64,000 bases of DNA from Yersinia ruckeri ATCC 29473 (GTDB lineage: Bacteria; Pseudomonadota; Gammaproteobacteria; Enterobacterales; Enterobacteriaceae), in the NCBI RefSeq assembly GCF_000754815.1, contig NZ_KN150747.1, positions 835,808 to 899,807 on the forward strand. The letters run 5' to 3'. Each line of letters starts with the position of its first letter. Positions within the stretch are counted from its first letter, which is position 1. The notes beneath the pieces are model-generated. The model saw only the letters and a program-made list of their open reading frames with translations, was not told where the DNA came from and made no database searches. Below are positions 41,613 through 53,765 of the stretch, in pieces. The position numbers and the translations under genes were made by a program.

Positions 41613-41650
41613 GCTTACTGCCAGAAATTTCTGGCGGTAAGCGTGTCGTT
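41613..41650 (+). terminator. Hairpin after uxaA
   Basis: GCTTACTGCCAG (41613-41624) pairs with CTGGCGGTAAGC (41631-41642) with one wobble, followed by GTGTCGTTTT. It is 50 bases after the uxaA stop and ahead of ygjV. The T tail is weak. Confidence 0.55.
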
Positions 41651-41708
41651 TTACACTTGAACGGCCTCAGATGAGATAGGGACGTCTCTATACCAGGAAT
41701 ATCTCCCC

Positions 41709-42239
41709 ATGACGTTCTATTGGTTTGCACAAGCTGTTGGTGTACTTGCATTTTTTGTTGGTATCACCATGTTTTTCAACCGGGATGAACGACGTTTCAA
41801 GCAGCAACTTTCTGTCTACAGCGCGATTATCGGTTGTCACTTTTTTTTGATGGGTGCCAGTGCGGCAGGCAGCAGCGCGGCTCTTAACGCCTTACGAACC
41901 CTGATTTCCATGAAAACCCGCAGCCATATTGTCATGGTGGTTTTTATCACTCTGACGTTGGTATTGGGTCTATGGCGTATGCAGCATTGGGTCGAACTGT
42001 TACCGATACTGGGTACCGTTGCCAGTACCTGGGCGCTGTTTCGTACACAGGGTTTAACTACCCGCTGTATTATGTGGGGTTCCACCGCCTGTTGGGTGAT
42101 TCATAACATCTGGCTGGGTTCGATCGGTGGCTCGCTGATCGAAGGTAGTTTTTTGTTGATCAATGGATTTAATATTATTCGCTTCCATCGCCTGCAATTA
42201 CAGGGTATCGATCCCTTTTTGGCCGAAAAGAAAACGTAA
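41709..42239 (+). CDS. ygjV: YgjV, inner-membrane protein
   Basis: 176 residues, similar along its length to E. coli YgjV ('FNRDERRFKQQLSVYSAIIG', 'VELLPILGTVASTWALFR', 'IIRFHRLQLQGIDPF'). Five or six predicted membrane helices; family DUF1128-like 'inner membrane protein YgjV'. No known function. An AGGA motif precedes the ATG. It lies between uxaA and sstT, as in E. coli. Confidence 0.92.
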   Translation: MTFYWFAQAVGVLAFFVGITMFFNRDERRFKQQLSVYSAIIGCHFFLMGASAAGSSAALNALRTLISMKTRSHIVMVVFITLTLVLGLWRMQHWVELLPILGTVASTWALFRTQGLTTRCIMWGSTACWVIHNIWLGSIGGSLIEGSFLLINGFNIIRFHRLQLQGIDPFLAEKKT

Positions 42240-42268
42240 AAAAGGGCGACTTACGCCGCCCTTATTGC
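42238..42268. terminator. Bidirectional terminator between ygjV and sstT
   Basis: AAGGGCG (42242-42248)/CGCCCTT (about 42257-42263), with A-rich sequence on the left, which gives minus-strand transcripts a T7 tail, and TTATT on the right. Confidence 0.75.
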
Positions 42269-42283
42269 GAGTATCATACGAAA

Positions 42284-43531
42284 TTAGCGAGTTGCCAATG
42301 GGTCTGGATTAGCCAGCTTAGCATCGTCTGCCTGACAAGCTGCGGCGGTAAACAGGACATCGGTTGAGGAGTTTAGCGCGGTTTCGGCGGAATCCTGCAA
42401 TACACCAATGATAAAGCCTACGGCAACCACTTGCATGGCAATTTCATTCGGAATACCGAACATATTACAGGCCAAGGGAATCAGTAGTAGCGAACCACCA
42501 GCCACACCGGATGCACCACAGGCACAGACGGCAGCAACGATGCTGAGCAGCAATGCTGTCGGCAAGTCTACGGTGATACCCAGCGTATGCACTGCTGCCA
42601 GTGTTAGTACGGTAATAGTAATGGCCGCACCGGCCATATTAATGGTGGCACCTAACGGAATGGAAACCGAATAAGTATCTTCGTTTAAATTCAGCTTTTT
42701 GCACAACTCCATATTCACCGGAATATTAGCCGCTGAGCTACGGGTAAAGAAGGCGGTAACGCCACTTTCGCGTAGGCAGGCAAAGACCAGAGGGTATGGA
42801 TTACGACGAATTTTCCAGAATACGATCAATGGATTAACAACTAGCGCCACCAGTAACATACAACCTATCAATACAATAAGTAATTGTATATAACCCAGTA
42901 ATACGCTGAAGCCGGTTTCTGCCAACGTTGAAGCCACCAAACCGAAAATACCGATTGGCGCAAAGCGAATCACTACCCGCACGACAAAAGTCACGGCGTG
43001 AGACATATCCGTAATCAGTGATTTTGTTGAGTCTGCCGCATGGCGCAAAGCAAAACCTAGCCCCACCGCCCAAGCCAGAATGCCGATATAGTTGCCGTTA
43101 AGCAGAGCGTTAATTGGGTTGGCTACGATGCTGAGTAACAGCCCTTTCAGTACTTCTACGATGCCGCCTGGTGGGGTGATATCGGCGTTATGCGTTGCCA
43201 ATACTAATGTGGAAGGGAACATAAAGCTGATGGCCACGGCGATCAATGCGGCAGAGAATGTTCCCAGTAAATACAGAAATAAAATGGGGCGAATACTGGT
43301 TTTCTGCCCTTGTTTATGGTTTGCAATAGAAGCCATAACTAGTATCAATACTAATACCGGTGCGACGGCTTTCAGCGCGCCAACAAACAAGGTGCCCAGC
43401 AAACCGACTGCAACTGCCGAGGCCGGAGATACGCTAGCTAAAGCAATACCGGCGAGTAGACCAACTAATATCTGTTTAACCAGACTGCCTCGAGATAGGT
43501 ACGCTATAAGCCCTGATTGTTTATTTTCCAT
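42284..43531 (-). CDS. sstT: SstT, Na+/serine-threonine symporter
   Basis: 415 residues from the Met at 43531 ('[21 protein letters not shown]'). The frame is open 23 codons upstream without family similarity. A dicarboxylate/amino acid:cation symporter (DAACS) with about eight to nine helices, the Ser-rich reentrant '[14 protein letters not shown]' and the '[12 protein letters not shown]' Na+/substrate motif. It imports serine and threonine with sodium. Confidence 0.96.
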   Translation of the reverse strand: MENKQSGLIAYLSRGSLVKQILVGLLAGIALASVSPASAVAVGLLGTLFVGALKAVAPVLVLILVMASIANHKQGQKTSIRPILFLYLLGTFSAALIAVAISFMFPSTLVLATHNADITPPGGIVEVLKGLLLSIVANPINALLNGNYIGILAWAVGLGFALRHAADSTKSLITDMSHAVTFVVRVVIRFAPIGIFGLVASTLAETGFSVLLGYIQLLIVLIGCMLLVALVVNPLIVFWKIRRNPYPLVFACLRESGVTAFFTRSSAANIPVNMELCKKLNLNEDTYSVSIPLGATINMAGAAITITVLTLAAVHTLGITVDLPTALLLSIVAAVCACGASGVAGGSLLLIPLACNMFGIPNEIAMQVVAVGFIIGVLQDSAETALNSSTDVLFTAAACQADDAKLANPDPLATR

Positions 43532-43789
43532 AGTTTTCGATTCTGCCTCTTCCCAGTGAACTTTATGCTGTTGTGTTGGACGGTGTTGCACAGGTTGCAT
43601 ACCTCGGCCGGAACCTGACCGGATATTTTTTCTTCAGACCTGTCACTAACGGTGTTTGCAAGATTGAGTATAAGGAAATGAATAGGGCTGAAAAGAGACA
43701 ATTGGTAAAATATAATAATGATCACTTTGTATAACATTTTGTTTACATATCTGTGATCGAGATAACATTTGGTCATTAGTGGTATCAGC
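43532..43789. promoter_or_regulatory. sstT upstream region
   Basis: About 260 bases with no credible gene, AT-rich from 43650 to 43770. It should hold the minus-strand sstT promoter; specific boxes were not fixed. Confidence 0.45.
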
Positions 43790-43819
43790 CAAATAAAGAC
43801 GGGGTGCTTGGCACCCCGT
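43790..43819 (-). terminator. Terminator after alx
   Basis: ACGGGGTG (43799-43806), loop CTTGG, CACCCCGT (43812-43819). On the minus strand it is followed by CTTTATTTGG and begins 32 bases after the alx stop. Confidence 0.75.
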
Positions 43820-43850
43820 GTAATAGATTATCAGGCAAGTAGACACAAAA

Positions 43851-44837
43851 TTAGTGAGGGTGCTTTTTATTGTTTGTTAAACGGCTGTCGGCACGATGAT
43901 TCACCCAAGCGTTAATCATCAGGGTAACCACCAGAATACCGGCCACAACGCCGAGTGAAATACCGATTGGAATATGGAATAGATCGATAATCATCATTTT
44001 GGTACCGATAAATACCAAGATTATCGCCAGGCCGTATTTCAGCATAGTGAAACGCTCTGCAACGTTCGCCAATAGGAAATACATCGCCCGTAGGCCAAGA
44101 ATGGCGAACAGGTTAGAGGTCAAGACGATAAAGGGATCGGTGGTGACGGCAAAGATCGCTGGAATACTATCGACGGCAAAAATAACATCGCTCAGTTCAA
44201 CTAAAATCAGGACCAACACCAAAGGCGTTGCGTACAACAGCCCATTTTTGCGAATAACAAAACGATCGCCTTGTAGTTCATCAGTCATACGCAAATGGCT
44301 GCGAATCCAGCGAACCAGCGGTTTGTCGCCAATAGGGCTGTTATCTTCTTTGGCCAGCGCCATTTTAAGACCGGTAAACAGCAGGAAGGCACCAAAGACA
44401 TAAAGTATCCAGCTAAACTGGGAAACCAGCCAGCTACCGGCGAAAATCATCCCGGTACGCAGCACGATAGCGCCCAATACGCCGTAAATTAATACCCGAC
44501 GTTGGAGATTGGCGGGAACGGCAAAATAGCTAAATAACATTAGCCAGACAAAGACGTTATCAACCGCCAAGGCTTTTTCAATCAGATAGCCGGTCAGGAA
44601 TGCGAGCGCTTGCTTATCTGCAATATCACGTCCTACGCTTTCACTCAGATACCACCAAAAACCGGCGTTAAACAGCATCGCCAGACTGACCCATACCAGT
44701 GACCAGGCGGCAGCCTGACGTAGAGTCATGGTTTGAGAACCACGGCGTCCCTGCAGGAACAGGTCAATGGCCAGCATAATGGTTACAACAACGGCAAAAC
44801 AGCCCCACAGTGCGGGCGTACCAACGGAATTCATCAT
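43851..44837 (-). CDS. alx: Alx, TerC-family manganese exporter
   Basis: 328 residues from the Met at 44837 (a second Met follows directly). GAGG lies 8 bases upstream. The frame is open 30 codons further into the leader, but that part overlaps the riboswitch. Seven or more helices; TerC hallmarks '[13 protein letters not shown]' and '[21 protein letters not shown]' carry the acidic residues expected to bind metal. E. coli Alx is induced by alkaline pH and manganese and exports Mn2+. Confidence 0.96.
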   Translation of the reverse strand: MMNSVGTPALWGCFAVVVTIMLAIDLFLQGRRGSQTMTLRQAAAWSLVWVSLAMLFNAGFWWYLSESVGRDIADKQALAFLTGYLIEKALAVDNVFVWLMLFSYFAVPANLQRRVLIYGVLGAIVLRTGMIFAGSWLVSQFSWILYVFGAFLLFTGLKMALAKEDNSPIGDKPLVRWIRSHLRMTDELQGDRFVIRKNGLLYATPLVLVLILVELSDVIFAVDSIPAIFAVTTDPFIVLTSNLFAILGLRAMYFLLANVAERFTMLKYGLAIILVFIGTKMMIIDLFHIPIGISLGVVAGILVVTLMINAWVNHRADSRLTNNKKHPH

Positions 44838-44899
44838 TAAAGGAACCTCATAAAAAACAAAAACGGCCAACGTCGGAAGACGCCAGCCGCTATGTCTGA

Positions 44900-45058
44900 G
44901 CTGCAAGCAAACCTCGCCTTCCGGCAAGGTCTCACTTACAACACTGATGATGTAAAAGCGTACTCGTCGCTATTACATAATGAGGTTGCCCGGTAACCGG
45001 GTGCTTTCGCACCGTAATGACGGCAGACCGGCAATAAGAAGTTACTCCCCTTTGCAGC
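44900..45058 (-). ncRNA. yybP-ykoY manganese riboswitch (PRE element) in the alx leader
   Basis: On the minus strand the leader begins with GCAAAGGGGAGTAAC (complement 45041-45055), the hallmark 5' box of the yybP-ykoY family. It ends with GAGACCTTGCC and GGCGAGGTTTGC (44906-44933), the complementary 3' box. Between them are stable hairpins (GGTGCGAAAGCACC and CCCGGTTACCGGG). E. coli alx has the same kind of leader, a translational switch responsive to Mn2+ and high pH. Boundaries are approximate. Confidence 0.8.
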
Positions 45059-45249
45059 GCAGAAAATAATGCAAAAGGGTTATCAGGTCAATCTCATTCA
45101 TCAAATTAGCCGATTAAGCATCTATCCCATTTGGTGGGCACCCCGGTGATGACCAGTCTAAACGAGGGTCGCGCAGAAGACTGTAGCGCACGCAGGGTAC
45201 GTGAGAATCCCAGATACGACCCTGCTGCAACGTGGCAAATCAAACAGCC
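45059..45249. other. Region between ygjR and the alx leader
   Basis: About 190 bases without an ORF. It should contain the alx promoter (minus strand) and the 3' end of the ygjR transcript. AGGGTCG (from 45167) and CGACCCT (to 45222) could close a long imperfect stem-loop. Confidence 0.4.
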
Positions 45250-46239
45250 TTAAAAGGATAGGCAATTGTCTGCCGGGAACACGATTCCGGTCTGGCTACG
45301 AATTTCGGTTTGCAACCGTGCAGTACTGAGTGAAAGAGCCAATCCTGAATGCTCGAATTGATGATTTTCAATCAGATCAGCGAAAACCTCTGCTTCATAG
45401 CGCATATTGTTTTCATGCTGTGGCAGCGTCAAATCCTGTTTTTCTTCACCTCTTGGAGTATAGGTTATGCGGTGACACTCGGAGATTCTTTCAATAATCA
45501 GTGAGCCTGTTTCGCCCTGAATCTCGCTGGGGATATCCGATTGACTGACTTTAGAGTGAAACAGTACGACGTCAAAATCACCATAGTTCAGGCAAACCGT
45601 ACCGTGAGCATCCACACCGCTTGGCAGCAGAGTGGCGCTGGCTTGAAGAGTTAATGGTTCTCCCCATAACGCAATGGCACTGGCGAGACAGTAGTAGCCA
45701 ATATCCATAATTGATCCGTTGGAAAAGGCTGGATTGAAGGTATTCGGATTTTCGCCATCAAGATAGCGCTGATAACGAGAGGAATATTGACAGAAATTAA
45801 TAAAAGCTTTGCGCAACTTACCCAGTCTGGGCAGAGCTTGTTTCAGTTGAATAAAGTTGGGCAAATAAGCTGTTTTAAACGCTTCGAATAACACAACCTG
45901 ATGTTGTCTGGCGCAAGCCACCAGCGCTTCAACTTCAGCTAAATTTGAGGCGAGGGATTTCTCACAAATAACGTGTTTTTTATGACTAAGTAGCGTGAGA
46001 GCTTGCGAATAATGCAAAGAGTTGGGACTGGCGATATAAACGGCGTCGATATCATCATTGTTGGCTAATTGTTCCAATGAATCAAAACAGGTTTTGATCG
46101 CAAATTTATCGCCGAAATCTTGTGCCTGCGCCAGACTGCGTGAGTAAACTGCGGTCAGTTTCATCCGACCACTTTCGTGGGCGGCATCAATAAAACGTTC
46201 AGTAATCCAGTTAGTGCCAATCACAGCAAAACGAATCAT
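45250..46239 (-). CDS. ygjR: YgjR, Gfo/Idh/MocA-family NAD(P)-dependent oxidoreductase
   Basis: 329 residues from the Met at 46239, 6 bases after GGAG; homology starts 'MIRFAVIGTNWIT'. An N-terminal Rossmann fold (about 1-118) contains the family motif 'VICEKSLASN', a variant of the usual EKP with Ser for Pro. The C-terminal dehydrogenase domain includes 'GSIMDIGYYCLA', equivalent to the catalytic GG.(L/M).D.G..... Substrate unknown. Neighbour of ygjP. Confidence 0.94.
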   Translation of the reverse strand: MIRFAVIGTNWITERFIDAAHESGRMKLTAVYSRSLAQAQDFGDKFAIKTCFDSLEQLANNDDIDAVYIASPNSLHYSQALTLLSHKKHVICEKSLASNLAEVEALVACARQHQVVLFEAFKTAYLPNFIQLKQALPRLGKLRKAFINFCQYSSRYQRYLDGENPNTFNPAFSNGSIMDIGYYCLASAIALWGEPLTLQASATLLPSGVDAHGTVCLNYGDFDVVLFHSKVSQSDIPSEIQGETGSLIIERISECHRITYTPRGEEKQDLTLPQHENNMRYEAEVFADLIENHQFEHSGLALSLSTARLQTEIRSQTGIVFPADNCLSF

Positions 46240-46337
46240 CGGAAGCTCCGTATCAGTGCTCAATGTGAAACGTTAGGCCGACAGTTAAGACAACCATCGG
46301 TCGCGAAAATGAATTGATGCTGGATAACTCAGGCCGA

Positions 46338-46844
46338 TTAAGGGTAAATATTGCCAAACAGAGAAAGCTGAGTCAGATACAGACGAGTATCAAACTCTAA
46401 CTGATGGTATTCCGGCTCCATATGGCAGCACAAACTGTAGAAGGCCTTATTATGTTCCTTCTCTTTTAAATGAGCTAACTCATGTACCACAATCATTTTC
46501 AGAAAAGGTTCGGGTGCATTTTTAAATACCGTCGCCACTCGGATCTCTGCTTTGGCTTTTAGCTTTCCACCCTGGATCCGTGAAATAGAGGTATGTAGCC
46601 CCAAAGCGTGCTTCATGACCTGAATTTTACTGTCGTAAGCCACTTTACTAATCGGTTGAGCGTTGCGTAGATACTGGTTTTTTAGGTCAATCGTATATTG
46701 ATAGAGCGACTTGTCAGTATTGTAATCATGTGGCTGAGGGTAACGGTTATGTAATACCTGTCCCAGACGTTGTTCAGTGATTAGCTGACGAACCTGAGTT
46801 TGCAACTGTTCGGGATAACCTTGCAGATAGGTCAGTTCCTGCAT
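46338..46844 (-). CDS. ygjP: YgjP-like metal-dependent hydrolase (DUF45/WLM type)
   Basis: 168 residues. The zinc-protease-like motif His121-Glu-Leu-Ala-His125 lies in 'MIVVHELAHLKEKEHNKAF', with a further His131. The N-terminal region is helical. Similar in length and sequence to E. coli YgjP; no substrate is established. The start matches the family ('xxxLTYLQGYPEQL'). Confidence 0.93.
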   Translation of the reverse strand: MQELTYLQGYPEQLQTQVRQLITEQRLGQVLHNRYPQPHDYNTDKSLYQYTIDLKNQYLRNAQPISKVAYDSKIQVMKHALGLHTSISRIQGGKLKAKAEIRVATVFKNAPEPFLKMIVVHELAHLKEKEHNKAFYSLCCHMEPEYHQLEFDTRLYLTQLSLFGNIYP

Positions 46845-46957
46845 TTGAATGCGTCCTGGCTAGGAAAGTTCACGAAAAATGATCACTGTGGCAATTCTCG
46901 CGAAGAGAGCTGCATAGTGAAGTTATCCGCCGATAATACCGTTTCCCGCTATATTAA

Positions 46958-47011
46958 ACAAAAAATGTACCGATGCAGGCACGCTTCATTCAACCTTTGC
47001 CAGCATCGGTA
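46958..47011 (-). terminator. Terminator after the autotransporter gene
   Basis: TACCGATGC (46968-46976) pairs with GCATCGGTA (47003-47011). Minus-strand transcripts continue into ATTTTTTGTTT. It begins 7 bases from the autotransporter stop. Confidence 0.8.
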
Positions 47012-47017
47012 TCCGTG

Positions 47018-49525
47018 TTAAAAGTGGTACTTGATACCTACACCGGCACTGGTGTCGGAGTAACCCTTTCTTCCGGCTTGATGCCCTAAATTCCCCCAAA
47101 TATTGAGATTTTTGTCAAAGGTACCCTCAACGCCGATTTTGACTTGCGCAATATTCTTGTTACCCGCTTGCCCAACGCTGGCGTTATCCATGATAATGTC
47201 CGCTTTATTATCGTTATGAATCCAGCTTGTTTCTAAATAGGGTTCAACCTGTAGTGTTTGTTTCCCTGACAGAGTATCCATATTGATAATCATATGGCTG
47301 CGTAACCCGATATCAGTCATCAGATTACCTTTATGTGATGAGGATACCTGCATTCCGTTGGCTTCAGTATGCTGACCGCCCCTGATTCCCTGCCAGACAA
47401 CTTTGGCCTTGGGTTGAATAAACAAACTTAATTGTTCCCGTTCCGCCAGCTTAAAGTTATATCCGGTGGATATGGCTGTGGTGAAGCCTTTACTCTGGTA
47501 TTGCTCGCTAATTGAATTCTGGCTAGTTACGCTATTTTTATACCAGCTGTATTGCGCCAGAATATCAACATAGGCACCGAGTTGGTTGCGATAATCGGCA
47601 TACCAAGACGTGTAAGCACCGAGGTTATATCCGTGTACTCTTGAATGAGCGCTGTACCCGGTAATATTTGATTGGTTATCCGCCTCACTTTTACCGTAAC
47701 CGCCAGTTAAGCCGATATATCCACGATCCTTCTCAGTTGCTGACCATTGGCTAAGTGCGTCACCAATTTGAATGGAATAGCGAGTCGCTTTATTATTTAA
47801 CTGACCTGATGTGTCTTTAAAACGGTGGATACCCTGCATACTTTTCATCCACATATGGGTGGTCATTTTTTCGCCGCTAGTGGGGTCAAGATATTCGCTT
47901 TCATTAAAGCGATCCTGTATTTCGCTCATAAACAACGTATTAGCTGCTGCCTGATTGGCGATATAGCCAGCGACTTCAGGACGATACACCCGCATAGCTG
48001 AGTTAGCCGCCGCAGGGTCGAGAGAGACTTTATTCGTCAAAGACCAGCGATAATTCCCCGCATCTTGTTGTTTGAGCAAGCGGTAGTCATAAGCACCGAC
48101 CGTAATTCGCCCTCGTTGAACAAAGTCACCGTCTACCTTGCCATTCACCTCGATGAGTTTGAGTTCATCATCCTGTTCATCCTTGAACCCAGAAAAGAGA
48201 TTATTATCCACTACGATATAAGTCGTACCTGTTACATTACCATTGATAGTTAAATGCGTTGCTGGGAATTTATTGTTTCCTATTTGTGTTTTTACGTGTA
48301 TTTCATTATTCTTATCATCAGAAGAATAATTGCCACTCACGTAAATATCATTGGTTTTATTAACGGGGGGGATGATTATTTTTGCTTTGTTATAAAGAGA
48401 AAGTCCCTCAATCACAGAATTACCCTTGGTTACCCAATGGCTATTATCGATATCGACCTGCGTCATATTATTAATAGAACCAGTAAATATGGTGGCCGCG
48501 TTTATTTCTAACCATTTATTCTTCGGACGATAAATTTCAAAGACAGAGGGTGCGGCCAGTATAAGGTCAGGAAAAGATTCAGAGAGATTAAGACCTTGAA
48601 TATTACCGTGGTGATTAGCGCCAGCAAGTTCTAACGTCCCAGAATAAACTTGTGTGCCACCATGATAGTTATTTTTTCCGGTTAAGGTGAGTTTGCCTAC
48701 ACCTTGCTTAATCAGCGTTCCTTTTCCTTGTAGATTACTGTTTACGATTTGAGCATCATCTTGAACGAATTTTATTCTACCATTATTGGTTAAAGTGACC
48801 GCTGAAGTATCCTCTAAAGTGCCTCCCATATAGAATATAGTATCGCCTCCCAGCGTGATTTTCCCATTTTCGAGCTTCAGTTTCCCCCCCCAGATCATAT
48901 AAGCATCTTGCTGTACGTCGGCAGTATCTCGTAGTACTGCCTTAGCCGGTTCTCCAACCACATACAGTTGTTTCACACTGGACGAGTCTTGCATAAATAA
49001 TGTGGCATGATCGTTCACGCTAATTGCATCGGTATGTGCCTGCTGGGATAAATGCATCACGCTATTGTCACTAAGGTGGGCATCAATGATGCCAACCTGG
49101 TCTCCGGCGTTAATCTGGCTATCACCATAAGCTTTTAGAACGTCGAGGGTGGATTGATCATTGAGGGTAACCTGATTGCCTTTTTTCGCTGTTTTAAGCG
49201 AATCTTCATAGCTATAACCGTGAAAGAACGCGTTTTGGCCTTCCTCTAGTTGGTGAGATGATGATATTCCAGGGCAACTCAGAGAGAAGGAGGTACCTGC
49301 CTTGAAACATTCTATTTTTGGGTTAGCAAAGTAGTGAACTATTCTTTGGTTAGCAGAGTAGTGAATATCAATATCAATAGCATTGACGCCAGCGCTATTC
49401 ATCACCAATAGCGCAGTAGCAACGCTTTTAGTACATAAATTATGACGAAAGATTTGACGCATTCTGGTGTGACATAGTGGTGATTTGACGTGGGACTTTG
49501 GTGTTAAAAAATTGCAGACATCCAT
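47018..49525 (-). CDS. Type Va autotransporter (surface protein with C-terminal beta-barrel)
   Basis: Up to 835 residues from the Met at 49525, which has GGAAGG 9 bases upstream. Other in-frame starts exist at 49618 and at 49462, the last placing 'MRQIFRHNLCTKSVATALLV' at the very N-terminus as a normal signal peptide. The passenger (about 50-545 of this frame) has no cysteine-rich or protease motif. It contains one autotransporter-associated repeat, 'GTLIKQGVGKLTLTGKNNY' followed by 'GGTQVYSGTLELAG'. The barrel (about 560-835) ends 'AGVGIKYHF', an aromatic C-terminus recognised by the BAM complex. It belongs to the Yersinia Yap-type autotransporters; I cannot assign which one. AT-rich flanks suggest acquisition or H-NS control. 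Confidence 0.92.
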   Translation of the reverse strand: MDVCNFLTPKSHVKSPLCHTRMRQIFRHNLCTKSVATALLVMNSAGVNAIDIDIHYSANQRIVHYFANPKIECFKAGTSFSLSCPGISSSHQLEEGQNAFFHGYSYEDSLKTAKKGNQVTLNDQSTLDVLKAYGDSQINAGDQVGIIDAHLSDNSVMHLSQQAHTDAISVNDHATLFMQDSSSVKQLYVVGEPAKAVLRDTADVQQDAYMIWGGKLKLENGKITLGGDTIFYMGGTLEDTSAVTLTNNGRIKFVQDDAQIVNSNLQGKGTLIKQGVGKLTLTGKNNYHGGTQVYSGTLELAGANHHGNIQGLNLSESFPDLILAAPSVFEIYRPKNKWLEINAATIFTGSINNMTQVDIDNSHWVTKGNSVIEGLSLYNKAKIIIPPVNKTNDIYVSGNYSSDDKNNEIHVKTQIGNNKFPATHLTINGNVTGTTYIVVDNNLFSGFKDEQDDELKLIEVNGKVDGDFVQRGRITVGAYDYRLLKQQDAGNYRWSLTNKVSLDPAAANSAMRVYRPEVAGYIANQAAANTLFMSEIQDRFNESEYLDPTSGEKMTTHMWMKSMQGIHRFKDTSGQLNNKATRYSIQIGDALSQWSATEKDRGYIGLTGGYGKSEADNQSNITGYSAHSRVHGYNLGAYTSWYADYRNQLGAYVDILAQYSWYKNSVTSQNSISEQYQSKGFTTAISTGYNFKLAEREQLSLFIQPKAKVVWQGIRGGQHTEANGMQVSSSHKGNLMTDIGLRSHMIINMDTLSGKQTLQVEPYLETSWIHNDNKADIIMDNASVGQAGNKNIAQVKIGVEGTFDKNLNIWGNLGHQAGRKGYSDTSAGVGIKYHF

Positions 49526-49923
49526 GAGTTCGTACCTTCCGTGGCTATTATATTGCAGGGCAAGCATAGGAAATTGCTTTTGTCGTTTCGCGTTAATTAG
49601 TTCTTTAATTTGTTTCATTAATAATGTATTATCATTACCGGATATATAACCTTGTCGCTTGGAATTAGTGAGCGGATTGTATATTTGCTTATTTCAATTT
49701 GATAGCTGCAATATCCTTAGTGAACTAAAAATGGGATAAACTGTAGAATTTTTTGAGGTTTATTCATTATTAAAATATATCCCTATACATCAATTATATA
49801 ACTATAAGAAGAATTCCCCTCTGGTTAGTCCGTTATCAATAAAACTCTTATTAGTGAAAAAACAATTTACTGATCGCCCGTTTTAGGGGATAAACAGCCC
49901 AAATTTATTATTTAGGAGCGGCG
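49526..49923. promoter_or_regulatory. AT-rich divergent region between the autotransporter and rlmG
   Basis: About 400 bases. 49619-49880 is very AT-rich and holds no ORF. It must carry promoters in both directions, though 49526-49618 may be coding if the longer autotransporter start is used. AT content fits H-NS silencing (inference). Confidence 0.5.
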
Positions 49924-51114
49924 ATGAGCCAACTCGATTTGGAAACGCAAAGCCTTAGATTGGAACGTTTTCCACAGCAGGAAGATTCAACCAACCTTCA
50001 GGCGTGGGAAGCAGCAGATGAATATCTGTTAAAAAACATCGACATCAGTAAAGCTGCCGGGCGTCCGGTGCTGCTGTTTAACGATCAGTTTGGTGCTTTG
50101 GCCTGTGCATTACACGCGTCTAATCCATATAGCATCAGCGATTCCTACATGAGTCAGCTGGGTACCGCGCATAATTTGCGGTTGAACCGTCTGGATGAAG
50201 ATGCGGTGACCTTGCTGAGCTGCATGGATGCCTTACCCGACGCACCGGCGCTGGTGGTGATCAAGATTCCTAAGGCTCTGGCATTGCTGGAACATCAGTT
50301 ACAGGCGCTGCGCCGTGTGGTAGCACCGGATACCGTTATTATTGCCGGTGCTAAAGCTCGCGATGTACACAATTCCACTCTGCAACTGTTTGAGCGAATT
50401 TTAGGCCCAACCAAAACCAGTCTGGCGTGGAAAAAAGCCCGTTTGATTCACTGTGAAGTTGCCGATTTGCCGTTGACTGAAACGCTGGAAACAGCGGATT
50501 GGCCATTGGGTGGCACTGATTATGTAATTCATAATCACGCTAACGTTTTCTCTCGCAACAATTTGGATATTGGCGCGCGTTTCTTTATGGAAAACCTGCC
50601 ATATAACCTGAGTGGCAAAATGGCTGATTTGGGCTGTGGTAACGGTGTTGTCGGGTTGATTGCCGTCGAGCAGAATCCTGATGCCGAGATGTTGTTCGTG
50701 GATGAGTCTTATATGGCGGTGGCATCCAGCCGTTTGAATATTGAACGCAACCTACCACAGGATCTGGCACGCTGTGACTTTATGGTGAGCCATGGTCTGG
50801 CTGGTGTCGAGCGAGAAAGTTTGCAGATGGTATTTTGCAACCCTCCTTTCCATCAGCAACATACGGTCAGCGACCATGTGGCCTGGCAGATGTTTTGTGA
50901 TGCAAAACGTTGCTTGAAAACCGGCGGTGAGTTGATGATCGTCGGTAACCGTCATTTGGATTATTACCATAAGCTGAATCGCCTATTTGGCAACTGTGAA
51001 ACCATTGACTCCAATCAGAAGTTTGTGGTGCTGAAAGCAGTGAAAACCAGCTCTGGCTCTCGCCATGAAGGTGGTGGTTCCGGTAGCCTGGATATGTCGT
51101 ACAGCGATTTCTAA
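49924..51114 (+). CDS. rlmG: RlmG, 23S rRNA (guanine-1835-N2)-methyltransferase
   Basis: 396 residues. Two tandem methyltransferase-like domains: a non-catalytic N-terminal one and a C-terminal SAM-binding one with '[13 protein letters not shown]' and the catalytic NPPF at residues 306-309 ('CNPPFHQQH'). It methylates N2 of G1835 in 23S rRNA. GGAG precedes the ATG. The C-terminus has a Gly/Ser-rich tail ('[13 protein letters not shown]') longer than in E. coli. Confidence 0.96.
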   Translation: MSQLDLETQSLRLERFPQQEDSTNLQAWEAADEYLLKNIDISKAAGRPVLLFNDQFGALACALHASNPYSISDSYMSQLGTAHNLRLNRLDEDAVTLLSCMDALPDAPALVVIKIPKALALLEHQLQALRRVVAPDTVIIAGAKARDVHNSTLQLFERILGPTKTSLAWKKARLIHCEVADLPLTETLETADWPLGGTDYVIHNHANVFSRNNLDIGARFFMENLPYNLSGKMADLGCGNGVVGLIAVEQNPDAEMLFVDESYMAVASSRLNIERNLPQDLARCDFMVSHGLAGVERESLQMVFCNPPFHQQHTVSDHVAWQMFCDAKRCLKTGGELMIVGNRHLDYYHKLNRLFGNCETIDSNQKFVVLKAVKTSSGSRHEGGGSGSLDMSYSDF

Positions 51115-51156
51115 TCGCGGGGTAGGGAGCTGACAACTCCTCCCCTGCCGTTGACG

Positions 51157-51187
51157 AACCCCACTTTGGGTGGGGTTCTGTTTATTT
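51157..51187. terminator. Terminator between convergent rlmG and fadH
   Basis: AACCCCAC/GTGGGGTT stem (51157-51177), then CTGTTTATTT on the plus strand. A second hairpin, TCGCGAC(CTAAA)GTCGCGA, follows at about 51187-51205 and may serve fadH on the minus strand. Confidence 0.8.
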
Positions 51188-51237
51188 CGCGACCTAAAGT
51201 CGCGATCGCGATATTTTTTCTCTGCCACTTTATTTTG

Positions 51238-53765
<2,528 letters not shown>

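Noticed and set aside
48254..48511. 85-codon hydrophobic plus-strand ORF inside the autotransporter gene
   Set aside because: It lies antisense to the passenger coding frame in an AT-rich stretch, with no ribosome-binding site. The hydrophobicity comes from base composition.
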